In this document: one piece after another, positions 25,069 through 32,812 of the stretch
Layout of the letters: each line of letters starts with the position of its first letter
Numbering within the stretch: the first letter of the stretch is position 1
Source: Lysobacterales bacterium
Lineage (GTDB): Bacteria; Pseudomonadota; Gammaproteobacteria; Xanthomonadales; Marinicellaceae
Direction: 5' to 3'
Length of the DNA stretch: 36,841 bases
NCBI GenBank assembly: GCA_026996795.1
Contig: JALWKC010000221.1
Coordinates: forward strand, 1 to 36,841
Position numbers and translations under genes: made by a program
Notes under the pieces: generated by a model
Databases searched by the model: none
What the model was told of the DNA's origin: nothing
Seen by the model: the letters and a program-made list of their open reading frames with translations, nothing else

Positions 25069-26369
25069 TATTGGCTCCTGTAAAAAATATCAAACTGACC
25101 GGTCACGGTTGCAGTCTTGCCATCGCTGTTCCAGTCAAGTTTGACAAACCGGGTATTAGGCTTGTTAATCAAGTCAAGCAGCCCATAAACATCCACAACC
25201 ATGGTGCGGTTTAGATTCAGTCGCAACGTGCCGAAATTCAATTCTGGCCGCACGTCATACTGCGTGCCCTCATAAGTAATTTTTAGCGGTCGCAACCCCA
25301 TATCCTTGACCGATACACGATGACCGATATCAAACCGAGTCTGCACATAATGGGCCAGCGGGCGTAGGGCGTCAGATCGCACGGGCAAGTCCTGAATCTC
25401 CAGACCCGCACGCACCGGGGTGTTGATTCTGGCCACGGCATGCAGTCGGTCACTGGTGACATTCCATGAGTAGTCGTTAAAGAATGCGCCTGCCATGCGC
25501 TCAACCTCATCCATAGGGGCAGTGCCTTTCTTACGCAGGAAGGAAGCCTGAAACGACCTCTCGCCACAGTGGAGCACGTTCCACGGCCACCCTCCAATGG
25601 AAAGGGGTTGCTCCAGACGCCGGCTGTCACATGATTGATAAACCGACACCGGATCAGGAGTCGCGGTATATCGCTTCAATTCCTGCGCTACACGCTCCTT
25701 CATTAGGGCCATGCGCTCTCGCTCCTTCTGCGCCTGTGGTTTAACCAGCGGTACTGGAGACTCGACCTTGTTAAACTCCAGCCACTCCGGCTTAAACATA
25801 TAAACCAGCACAAACAACCCTGCGAGAATCCCGCCAATCTGAATTGCGGTTTGACCCCATCCGCCACCGCCAGTCTTGAACTGATACTTCTTGCCAATTC
25901 CCTGCGTCAAGTCGGCTGATTCAATTTGCCCCACTTCCGCGCCAGCCGGCAATGCTACGCTCACATCAATACTGTCTGCTGTGAACACCGGCAAATTACG
26001 TTCATACGCATGCTGGATGTGATCCGAAATATCCTCCAGGCTGATAAGCCGTTCGGCCACTACCTGGGAATCCTGTACTTCCAGTGTGTAAATCTCATCC
26101 TCGCCATCGGTGGGCAGGGTGACAAAATAGGAATTTTGATCAACTGTATCCAGCAACAATGCTGCCATACTGTTTATTTTGGGCCGAGAGGGTTTATCTC
26201 CAATCACACCAGCCCGGAAACCCAGATCATCACCCAAGTCCAGGATAATCCATCCGCCGCCATCCTCGGACTCCACCCACTCCCGAGCGACAAAATCATC
26301 CCCCGGCGGGAACGCCCGCCACCGGTCAGCAGTGGCCCACCAACGCTTGCCCAGTAAAAACTCATTCAT
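25068..26369 (-). CDS. pilO: Type IVb pilus protein PilO
   Basis: The ATG at 26369 follows the pilN stop as TGATG; a GTG one codon earlier gives a 4-nt overlap instead. The product is 433 residues, with a soluble N-terminal domain of about 170 residues, a single hydrophobic helix at about 175-195 (IGGILAGLFVLVYMF) and a periplasmic C-terminal domain. This bitopic layout and length match IncI PilO, which connects the inner-membrane platform with the outer-membrane secretin. Two Cys residues lie in the periplasmic part. Confidence 0.75.
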   Translation of the reverse strand: MNEFLLGKRWWATADRWRAFPPGDDFVAREWVESEDGGGWIILDLGDDLGFRAGVIGDKPSRPKINSMAALLLDTVDQNSYFVTLPTDGEDEIYTLEVQDSQVVAERLISLEDISDHIQHAYERNLPVFTADSIDVSVALPAGAEVGQIESADLTQGIGKKYQFKTGGGGWGQTAIQIGGILAGLFVLVYMFKPEWLEFNKVESPVPLVKPQAQKERERMALMKERVAQELKRYTATPDPVSVYQSCDSRRLEQPLSIGGWPWNVLHCGERSFQASFLRKKGTAPMDEVERMAGAFFNDYSWNVTSDRLHAVARINTPVRAGLEIQDLPVRSDALRPLAHYVQTRFDIGHRVSVKDMGLRPLKITYEGTQYDVRPELNFGTLRLNLNRTMVVDVYGLLDLINKPNTRFVKLDWNSDGKTATVTGQFDIFYRSQ

Positions 26370-27856
26370 CACAGAATCTCGGAATGGACAATAACAAATG
26401 TTTTTTCCTTGGAGGCATTGCGGCTTTTAGCCCCACCCAGCAAAGGCACGGCATGATGCAGTGGCCCCTGGCTTGTGGAGTTCTCCACGTCGTTTTCATT
26501 CAGGCTGAGAATAATCGCACCACCATCACGAACACGCACATAAGAGGCCAGGTCATCATTGTCGGTCACCGGGTACTGCACGAATGACCCAGACCCCAGG
26601 GACAGGGATTCTTTCCTGTTCAGCCGTGAGTTATTGATTTGCAGCGAAACCAGCACATCTTTGCCGCCAGATGCAATGTGCGGGGTCATCGTCAGGGAAA
26701 ATCCAATAGGCACTTCGTTGACTGTGATCTCACTGAGGGTTTGTCCGGTTTGCGGAACCACGTTGGTTGTAACCTCAAAAAATGCTTCCTTGGTGGCTTT
26801 TCGCACAGACACCGGCGCCCCATCCATGGTCTGTAGACTATTTGATTGGCGGGATGTAATAGTGGCTAATTTGCTCAGGGACTGGATCAACGCCTTGGAG
26901 CCAATAAACTCGTCCTCTGGATCGGTGATCGCCACTTCCAAATTGCCAGCGTCAGAATCAACCAGATTTAGCACGTTGTAATCAACCCCCAGGTTGCCGT
27001 TGTTAAACACCATGTCGAGATTAAGCCCACGCTCATTCCCCTCCTCCGCCTTGACTGTAACAATCTCAACCTGCAAGGCAATCATGCGGGTGGCTTTTTG
27101 ATTGATCTGCTTGACGAGCTTGTCTATAACCTCAATGCGATCTCGCGGAGCCATGACTGTCAACATGGACAGCGCCGGAGAGACGGTGACAGTGGCCCCT
27201 TCGCCAGCCATGGTTTTAACGATGCTCTTTATTTCCTTGAAACGATCCATCATGGTTTTGCTGCTGACAGATGCGCCAGACTGTGTAACCTGCCCACTAC
27301 CACCGGACTGTCCAGAGCGAGATTGGGTTTGAACTTCACCGCCAACCTTTTCGACCAGAGAGGAAATATCAACTACCCAGGATCGGGAGACAAGCCGGGA
27401 CACCTGCGCTGTCCCGTCAGCAATAGCCCAGGAGCACTCATAAATATGGCACAGGTAATTCAGGAACTCCTTTCGCGTCCCGGAGAATGATGAAATATGG
27501 CCAACCTTTTTATCTCGCGGATGGCGCAATACGTCCGGGTCAATAACCAGGTGATTCTTGAACTGCTCCATAATCTGCAGATAAAGATCATCTTTCGTTA
27601 TGGACTTTGCCTCATACTCCATAATCTCATCAAAAAAGTCCGGGTCACGCAAACGCCCCACCGACCCGGCTAGAAAAATGCCATCAACAACGGTGACATA
27701 CGCAGTTCTGGCATCGCTGCGAGCCTCGTTAATGAATGTGTCAGACGTGTGGGCCTTGGCAAATTCCTGTGCGCGGGAGATAACACCGTTGTTCGCACAT
27801 GAAGCCAGGAACAAACAGGCAACGACCCAAGTTGGGATTTTTTTAAGGACATTCAT
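26369..27856 (-). CDS. pilN: Type IVb pilus secretin PilN
   Basis: The ATG has AGGTGA 6 nt upstream and overlaps the previous gene by 14 nt. The 495-residue protein has a lipobox (FLASC, Cys20). It has N-terminal ring domains, a Ser/Gly/Gln linker around residues 175-200, then a secretin domain (MIALQVEIVTVKAEE, then EVPIGFSLTMTPHI). PilN is the outer-membrane lipoprotein secretin through which the thin pilus leaves the cell. Confidence 0.9.
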   Translation of the reverse strand: MNVLKKIPTWVVACLFLASCANNGVISRAQEFAKAHTSDTFINEARSDARTAYVTVVDGIFLAGSVGRLRDPDFFDEIMEYEAKSITKDDLYLQIMEQFKNHLVIDPDVLRHPRDKKVGHISSFSGTRKEFLNYLCHIYECSWAIADGTAQVSRLVSRSWVVDISSLVEKVGGEVQTQSRSGQSGGSGQVTQSGASVSSKTMMDRFKEIKSIVKTMAGEGATVTVSPALSMLTVMAPRDRIEVIDKLVKQINQKATRMIALQVEIVTVKAEEGNERGLNLDMVFNNGNLGVDYNVLNLVDSDAGNLEVAITDPEDEFIGSKALIQSLSKLATITSRQSNSLQTMDGAPVSVRKATKEAFFEVTTNVVPQTGQTLSEITVNEVPIGFSLTMTPHIASGGKDVLVSLQINNSRLNRKESLSLGSGSFVQYPVTDNDDLASYVRVRDGGAIILSLNENDVENSTSQGPLHHAVPLLGGAKSRNASKEKTFVIVHSEIL

Positions 27857-28274
27857 TTTTATTCACCTTTAGTAACAGTGTGCGTGCGCCCTTTTCATAA
27901 AGGCAGGCGCTTAATTCAACTCCGGCATTACGCATTCGATCATCGGCGTTGACCCCCCGCAGCACTATTTCCAGTGCTTCTTTCAAATCATTTGAAATCC
28001 CGGTACTTGTCTCAAACCGGTAATCAAGAGCACCACTGAACTGGCCCGTCATCGCGTAATATTCGCGTCCATCCTGCTTCGCCCATTGCTTCAGCAGGGA
28101 ACCCAGCGTTTCTCCATTTGAAATGCGGAACCGGGTCATGTCCGGGATTTCAATCAGCAAATCCGAATTATCAGCCGGCGCCGCATCTGGCAAGCTAATA
28201 GCCGGTTCATCCGCCCCTGATGCGGCGGCAGTTGTTAGCAACAACATTATTGTTAAGACAAACAAATTCTTCAC
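27843..28274 (-). CDS. TcpQ-like/PilM-like periplasmic protein
   Basis: The start is a GTG preceded by GGAGGT and overlapping the previous stop as GTGA. The 143-residue product has a signal peptide (to AAASGA). It then has a domain with FRISNGETLGSLLKQWAKQDG, the TcpQ C-terminal pattern seen in secretin-associated pilus proteins, and a Cys pair near the C-terminus. Its length is near that of IncI PilM. It probably assists the secretin PilN, which is encoded next. It resembles the neighbouring 28271-28906 product. Confidence 0.7.
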   Translation of the reverse strand: MKNLFVLTIMLLLTTAAASGADEPAISLPDAAPADNSDLLIEIPDMTRFRISNGETLGSLLKQWAKQDGREYYAMTGQFSGALDYRFETSTGISNDLKEALEIVLRGVNADDRMRNAGVELSACLYEKGARTLLLKVNKNECP

Positions 28275-28906
28275 AGGACCTCCAGAATGATTCCGTCATC
28301 GACGCTCACTATCGCCACCCTCATGCCAGCAGCTTTGAGCTTTCTGTTTAACAGAGAGGCCAACTTGGACATGGCCTCGTGGATTGACTCGCCATAGGAC
28401 GCATCAGAGTGCAACACCGCCTTACCCAGGCGGGAGGCAGATTGACTCAAGGTGATTACCATTCCGGCCTGGTTGCCCCATCTGCCCAGAAGGCTATCCA
28501 GGGTTTCTCCGTTGACTGAGCGGTAAACAACAAGTTTGCGGCGCTCTTCCTGGGCCAGGCTCCCGGAGGGATCGGTTTGCAGGCTATCAATAGCATCTAC
28601 ATCCTCCATAGTGGCTGCGACAGGGGCATCCTGCACCTCGTCCCTGATCTCGTTCACCGACCCTCTCATCTCCTCACCTCTGTTCTTTAATTCCTGGAGT
28701 TTTGATGCGCGTCCATAATTGGCCACTGCAGCCACCTTTGAGGGGTGGGTATTTTTTATTGCCGGCTCCTTGACAACATTCAGCCGGAAACCAGGTGTTG
28801 GTGCCACCCGCTTTATTTCCGGCTGTTCTGGCTCTTCAAAAACCAACACAAATTTTGCGCTGGCAGAAAAGCTGAACAATAACAACAAAAAGAACAATAT
28901 TTTCAC
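28271..28906 (-). CDS. PilL/TcpQ-like periplasmic protein
   Basis: The start is the GTG at 28906, with GGAGGA 7-8 nt upstream, overlapping the icmT stop as GTGA. The 211-residue product has a signal peptide (to SASA), a low-complexity acidic middle and a C-terminal TcpQ-like domain (YRSVNGETLDSLLGRWGNQAG). It is shorter than the 355 residues of IncI PilL, so it may be a trimmed PilL. It is the first pilus gene and is translationally coupled to the traK-like gene. Confidence 0.65.
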   Translation of the reverse strand: MKILFFLLLLFSFSASAKFVLVFEEPEQPEIKRVAPTPGFRLNVVKEPAIKNTHPSKVAAVANYGRASKLQELKNRGEEMRGSVNEIRDEVQDAPVAATMEDVDAIDSLQTDPSGSLAQEERRKLVVYRSVNGETLDSLLGRWGNQAGMVITLSQSASRLGKAVLHSDASYGESIHEAMSKLASLLNRKLKAAGMRVAIVSVDDGIILEVL

Positions 28907-29151
28907 AAGGAAATCCTCCGTCCAAGCCACTGATTGGTTACCCTGAACAGCAAACGCCTGAACCAGCGCATCGGCGTTTGATCTGTTACCCGAAGATAAC
29001 CACTAAAAAGTAAAATGCCGACACTGTGCCAGAAAAATGGTTTCATCACCGTCACGCACAAAACCACCAACAGAACAGCCGGCCCGTCGAAAAATAAAAG
29101 TGCCGGAGCGTTGACCGTTTTCCGCCAGGTACGAATCCCGTAATCCATCAT
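28903..29151 (-). CDS. traK: IcmT/TraK-like small membrane protein
   Basis: The start is at 29151 (ATGATG) with GGGAGG 3-6 nt upstream, overlapping the traJ stop by 4 nt; the second ATG is an alternative. The 82-residue protein has an N-terminal WRKTVNAPALLFFDGPAVLLVV followed by further hydrophobic residues, matching the IcmT pattern (WRNTARTPRFFIVDARAAFPLLLF). It is followed by an Arg-rich end. IcmT/TraK is a small inner-membrane component of type IVB systems. The traH-I-J-K order is that of R64. Confidence 0.8.
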   Translation of the reverse strand: MMDYGIRTWRKTVNAPALLFFDGPAVLLVVLCVTVMKPFFWHSVGILLFSGYLRVTDQTPMRWFRRLLFRVTNQWLGRRISL

Positions 29152-30260
29152 TTACCTCCCTTGTCCCCAATCACATAAAGAAATTTGCTGCGTATTTCAG
29201 GCTCAATCAAGCCTTCCTCTAACAGCCTGTCAGCATCATGCCGAAATGATGTCTCTCGCTCATTCAGCCATTGACCAATCTTGATTCGGATGTCATGCGT
29301 ATCAGAACAACCAAGAAGTTCCAGTTTCATCTGGTTGTCAAGCACCAGATATTCGCGCACCGCAACACGGCCACCGCCGGACTTCGGCAATAAAGACTGG
29401 ACCAATATGAAAGATAATTGGGAAATGAGTTTCTTGATGATTCCGTCCCTATGCTCCGGGCTGAAAAACACGCTAAAACGATCAAATAGTGCAGCGGCTG
29501 TGGAGATATGAATGGTTGTGAGTGCGTAATGGCCTGTCTCGGCAAATTGAAGAACGCCATCAGCGGTAGCCATATCCCTCGTCTCCCCGATGAGCAGATA
29601 ATCCGGAGCCTGACGCATAGCGGCCTCAACCCCTCTGGAGAATGATTCTATGTTTCCCCCAACCTCCACTTGAACAACAGGCACCATGGTGTCTACATAG
29701 TCATAGACATACTCGATGGGGGCCTCCAACGTGGAAATGTGCTTAGGCTTTTGTGAGGCTATATTTCGGATCAACGCGGACAACGTGGTGCTTTTACCTG
29801 AGCCGGTAGCTCCTCCTACAACACCAACGCCGTATGGAGCGGCCATGGTTTCCTCGACTATCTCAGGCGGCACATTGATCTCATCCGGCATGGGTGGTTG
29901 CAATGGTAAAGCCCTGGCCACCAGTCGCATCCTGCTCTGCCGCCCGTTAAAAGCAGAGAAATTGAAGCGGTAGCGCATTTTTACATTTTCCCGGCGGTTA
30001 TCAATCGTGTAGCCGAGGTCAATCTGCTCCTTACCGGATCGCACATTCTGAAACATAGATGTAGTTAAACCGCCCTGGGCAAAGAAAGCCTCAAAATCCC
30101 GATCCTCTACTTTGCGCAAGGATTTATCAGCCACCATTTCACCATTGACCTTATAGAATGGACGCAGGCCGGAAAGCACAATGCAATCCGATGCGCCATT
30201 CTCAGCCATCTGCAGCAGAGATTGACGAATGAGAAGGTCTTTTTTGCTTAACTCATTCAC
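29148..30260 (-). CDS. traJ: DotB/TraJ-type secretion ATPase
   Basis: The likely start is GTG at 30260, which overlaps the traI stop by 8 nt with AGAG 7 nt upstream; a TTG at 30266 is also in frame. The product is about 370 residues. It has Walker A GATGSGKST (about 150-158 from this start), Asp box EAPIEY, Walker B YLLIGETRD and a TTIH His box, all intact as in DotB and PilT. It is a cytoplasmic hexameric ATPase that energises the type IVB channel. It sits in the traH-I-J-K order. Confidence 0.9.
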   Translation of the reverse strand: MNELSKKDLLIRQSLLQMAENGASDCIVLSGLRPFYKVNGEMVADKSLRKVEDRDFEAFFAQGGLTTSMFQNVRSGKEQIDLGYTIDNRRENVKMRYRFNFSAFNGRQSRMRLVARALPLQPPMPDEINVPPEIVEETMAAPYGVGVVGGATGSGKSTTLSALIRNIASQKPKHISTLEAPIEYVYDYVDTMVPVVQVEVGGNIESFSRGVEAAMRQAPDYLLIGETRDMATADGVLQFAETGHYALTTIHISTAAALFDRFSVFFSPEHRDGIIKKLISQLSFILVQSLLPKSGGGRVAVREYLVLDNQMKLELLGCSDTHDIRIKIGQWLNERETSFRHDADRLLEEGLIEPEIRSKFLYVIGDKGGK

Positions 30261-31164
30261 GGTCAATCTCTACGTCATCACTGATGATCAAGGGGTTGGG
30301 GCTACTGACTGCCGGACGTTTTCTTTCAATAACCTTTATCCGATCTGCCGGATAAACGCCTCTTGCACTCGTGGGGGTGCTGATCTCCTTGCGTATGAAA
30401 GGCTGCCATTGATCATGCGGCAAGAATCCGTCATCGCCTGTGAGAATAACCACGGTATCTTTCACGTTGGCGGCATTGTGGGTGACCAGCACCCCACTAT
30501 CGACAACCTGATAACTCGACAGGTCTATCATGCCCAGCTTGTGCAAATAATGAGCCAGCAACATACCCTTGTAATCCCGCTTCAACCGGGAGATAGCATA
30601 TTCAAATTCAACCTGAGCCTGGTGCTCGCCAGCGGCAATCCCGCGAGCGGCATATTTTTCCCAAAGATCCTTTTCGGCCTTGTTTTTCAACTCAACAGCA
30701 TTACCCGCCAAACCATCAAACAAATCGTCACGGTCTTCAATGACCACGTAATCTCGCCAGGTTGGAATTTGGGCAACGATACGGGCAGGGGCAATCTTTC
30801 GATATATGTGCTTGACCAAATGCAATTTACGCCCCGATTGTTGTTCAACAGCATCCGACGCTTCTACATAGATTGGCGGCAGTATGTTCGGGCCGATGGC
30901 CAGGTAGTTGAAATTCAGCTTGTCAAGCTCGCGAGCCACAGGAGCAAAATGCTCGTTAATCCTCTTCCAAGCATCAGCCCTGCCCCAGATGACGCCGGAC
31001 TCCAGCGCCGCCGTTTTGATTGTTTGCGCTCTGGCCTTGTCTTCCAGGTAGTCACTGGAAATGGTGCCACGCAAAACATCAGTTCGGCTGACTACCGACG
31101 GGCCGGCTAATGCCATTCCCCAGTGCAGCATCAATAGAAAAATAATGGCGGTTAAGCGAAGCAT
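30253..31164 (-). CDS. traI: DotC/TraI-like outer-membrane core protein
   Basis: The ATG at 31164 is 3 nt downstream of the traH stop. The 303-residue protein resembles DotC: LNFNYLAIGPNILPPIYVEAS, then ARIVAQIPTWRDY, then a LKRDYKGMLLAHYLHKLGM segment. In the family, DotC is a lipoprotein of the outer-membrane core with DotD and DotH. Here the signal peptide ends at ALAGP with no Cys, so it looks like a plain signal peptidase I substrate. The end is Lys/Arg/Pro-rich. Confidence 0.88.
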   Translation of the reverse strand: MLRLTAIIFLLMLHWGMALAGPSVVSRTDVLRGTISSDYLEDKARAQTIKTAALESGVIWGRADAWKRINEHFAPVARELDKLNFNYLAIGPNILPPIYVEASDAVEQQSGRKLHLVKHIYRKIAPARIVAQIPTWRDYVVIEDRDDLFDGLAGNAVELKNKAEKDLWEKYAARGIAAGEHQAQVEFEYAISRLKRDYKGMLLAHYLHKLGMIDLSSYQVVDSGVLVTHNAANVKDTVVILTGDDGFLPHDQWQPFIRKEISTPTSARGVYPADRIKVIERKRPAVSSPNPLIISDDVEIDRE

Positions 31165-31167
31165 CGT

Positions 31168-31638
31168 TTATCGCGGGTAAACCAAATTGACTCTATATGC
31201 CTGTTTAAGCGGAGAGACAAATAAATTTAGCGTGGCCTGGTGACCGAGTTGCTCACCAATCTGATACAGAATTTCATAAAGAGGCTTGGACTTCTCATCC
31301 AGCCAAATATTGATCGGCTGAACAGGACGGGGGCCAATGACCATAAACGGGAACCCCCCTTGTCTGGACATTTCGTTCAGGAATATCTCAGGGTCTCCAT
31401 ACCAGCGAACAGTGTATCGACCAATCAACCCTGGCGGCAAAACCCGCTCATCGAACTTAGGCATCTGGCGAATGGTACGAGTCTCAGGCTGTGGTGCGTA
31501 CATCGCGGCATAGGAGTTGAGCTCACGTATGCTATTGGCGAGTTCTTGATCGACCACATCTCTTTTGTGCCTGAAAGTTGAGCAACCAGTGAGAACGGAA
31601 AATAACGCGATGGTGGATATGATGCTTCGTAGGTTCAT
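31168..31638 (-). CDS. traH: DotD/TraH-like lipoprotein
   Basis: The ATG has AGGTGA 8-9 nt upstream. The 156-residue product has a lipobox (SVLTGC, Cys19), a linker, then a C-terminal domain like the secretin N1-like fold of DotD (VRWYGDPEIFLNEMSRQGGFPF, then LYEILYQIGEQLG). DotD is an outer-membrane lipoprotein that anchors DotH. It is the first gene of the long minus-strand run, 44 nt after the predicted transcription start. Confidence 0.88.
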   Translation of the reverse strand: MNLRSIISTIALFSVLTGCSTFRHKRDVVDQELANSIRELNSYAAMYAPQPETRTIRQMPKFDERVLPPGLIGRYTVRWYGDPEIFLNEMSRQGGFPFMVIGPRPVQPINIWLDEKSKPLYEILYQIGEQLGHQATLNLFVSPLKQAYRVNLVYPR

Positions 31639-31681
31639 TTATCTGTCACCTGTAGTTCAAAAATGCCGCAAACGGCGCTAC

Positions 31682-31752
31682 GTGGCGAATAATAACACCA
31701 AAATGAGGCTGTCGCAAAATGAAAAAACAGCAATGACATAAATTATCGCCAC
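31682..31752. promoter_or_regulatory. Candidate operator: spaced inverted repeat in the divergent tra/int region
   Basis: GTGGCGAATAAT (31682-31693) and the reverse complement of 31741-31752, GTGGCGATAATT, share GTGGCGA followed by TAAT with a one-base shift. One arm overlaps the -10 of the traH promoter. The other arm lies on the recombinase side, about 70 nt before its start. A binding protein could regulate both directions. Confidence 0.4.
31689..31717 (-). promoter_or_regulatory. Sigma70-like promoter of the tra/pil cluster
   Basis: On the minus strand TTGCGA (31712-31717) is followed after exactly 17 nt by TATTAT (31689-31694). This gives a start near 31682 and a leader of about 44 nt before traH. 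The -10 matches 5 of 6 positions, the -35 4 of 6. An inverted-repeat arm overlaps the -10. Confidence 0.65.
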
Positions 31753-31819
31753 AACAACGCATAAACAGGTTTAGAATATCGCACCAACGGGGGTGTTACG
31801 GGGTTAGCTGGAAATAGCA

Positions 31820-32812
31820 ATGAAAAACAGACAACGAAGCAAGACTACCATCAGGAAATACTTAAAAGATGCCGCCAGACTGGTGACGGAGTTTCAGAAA
31901 GAGAATCAGTCAAGGGGGGTCAAATTAAGGGAGTGGTTAATCGAGAAAGCCGGCACAGTAAGGAAGTCCACTTGGGGTGGGTACAGGGCCGCATTGATAG
32001 AATGGGGAAGGCAAGGTAAAGGAATTGGGGGCTACGAACCGCAAGAGGTGGTAACCATAGTGGAGTCTGTAGGCAGGAATTACGCTGCAGGCGGCGGAGA
32101 AAAAACATCCAGGCAAAAGTACAAACTACTCCCGCCGGATTTATTTTCCAAGCTGATGAACTATATGGCAGTCAGCCGCAGTAAGTATGACGGGATTATA
32201 TCGGACTGGCTGGTGGCCGGGGCATTAACGGGCCTGCGACCGGTCGAGTGGGAATCGGCAACCATTCTAAAGAAAACGGACGACGAAGGAACCACTTACC
32301 TGATAGTCACGAAAAACGCCAAGCGGAGCAATGGGCGCAGCTTTTCCGATGACCGTGGAATCATCCTGAAGAACCCTGACGAAAACGCCATGAACGCAGT
32401 CAGGAATATGATTTCTCTGGCCAAGCGCACCAACGAGGAAGGGAAGAGTTGGATGTCCGTCTATACCCGATGCCGCCATCGTCTGTTGCAGATCAACCAC
32501 ATTGTGTCTCCACGCAGAAAAAAGCATGTAACCCTTTACTCTCCACGCCACCAATTCGCAGCCGACCTGAAGGCCAATGGTTTTTCACGCGAAGAGCAAG
32601 CTGCGCTAATGGGACACGGATCAACGGCCACAGCAACGATCCACTACGCCAGAAAGAATCACGGCAGAAAACTGCCGCATACAGTAATGGCCAGGAAAAA
32701 AGATGTCGAGGCTGTCCGCCGCTGGAATGCCAACAAAAAAGACATGCGGGCTAAAATGGAAGCATTTCTAAAAGAGAAACAGGAGACAGGAGCAAGACAT
32801 GGCAAGGCATAA
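31820..32812 (+). CDS. Tyrosine recombinase
   Basis: This 330-residue protein has the tyrosine-recombinase catalytic set. Arg140 is in TGLRPVEW, Lys165 in the beta-hairpin VTKNAKR, Tyr240-x2-Arg243 in LYSPRHQFA (Tyr where His is common), His266 in LMGHGS and the nucleophile Tyr276 in IHYARK. The N-terminal half is a helical core-binding domain. No good ribosome binding site precedes the ATG (GGAAAT only). The gene overlaps the trbA start by 14 nt, so it leads a coupled operon with trbA, parA and parB. The role could be multimer resolution or integration. No attachment site or excisionase is seen. Confidence 0.85.
   Translation: MKNRQRSKTTIRKYLKDAARLVTEFQKENQSRGVKLREWLIEKAGTVRKSTWGGYRAALIEWGRQGKGIGGYEPQEVVTIVESVGRNYAAGGGEKTSRQKYKLLPPDLFSKLMNYMAVSRSKYDGIISDWLVAGALTGLRPVEWESATILKKTDDEGTTYLIVTKNAKRSNGRSFSDDRGIILKNPDENAMNAVRNMISLAKRTNEEGKSWMSVYTRCRHRLLQINHIVSPRRKKHVTLYSPRHQFAADLKANGFSREEQAALMGHGSTATATIHYARKNHGRKLPHTVMARKKDVEAVRRWNANKKDMRAKMEAFLKEKQETGARHGKA

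Noticed and set aside
31639-31819. Attachment site for the recombinase
   Set aside because: No core repeat or tRNA-like end was found beside the recombinase. Without the element's ends or an empty site it cannot be supported.
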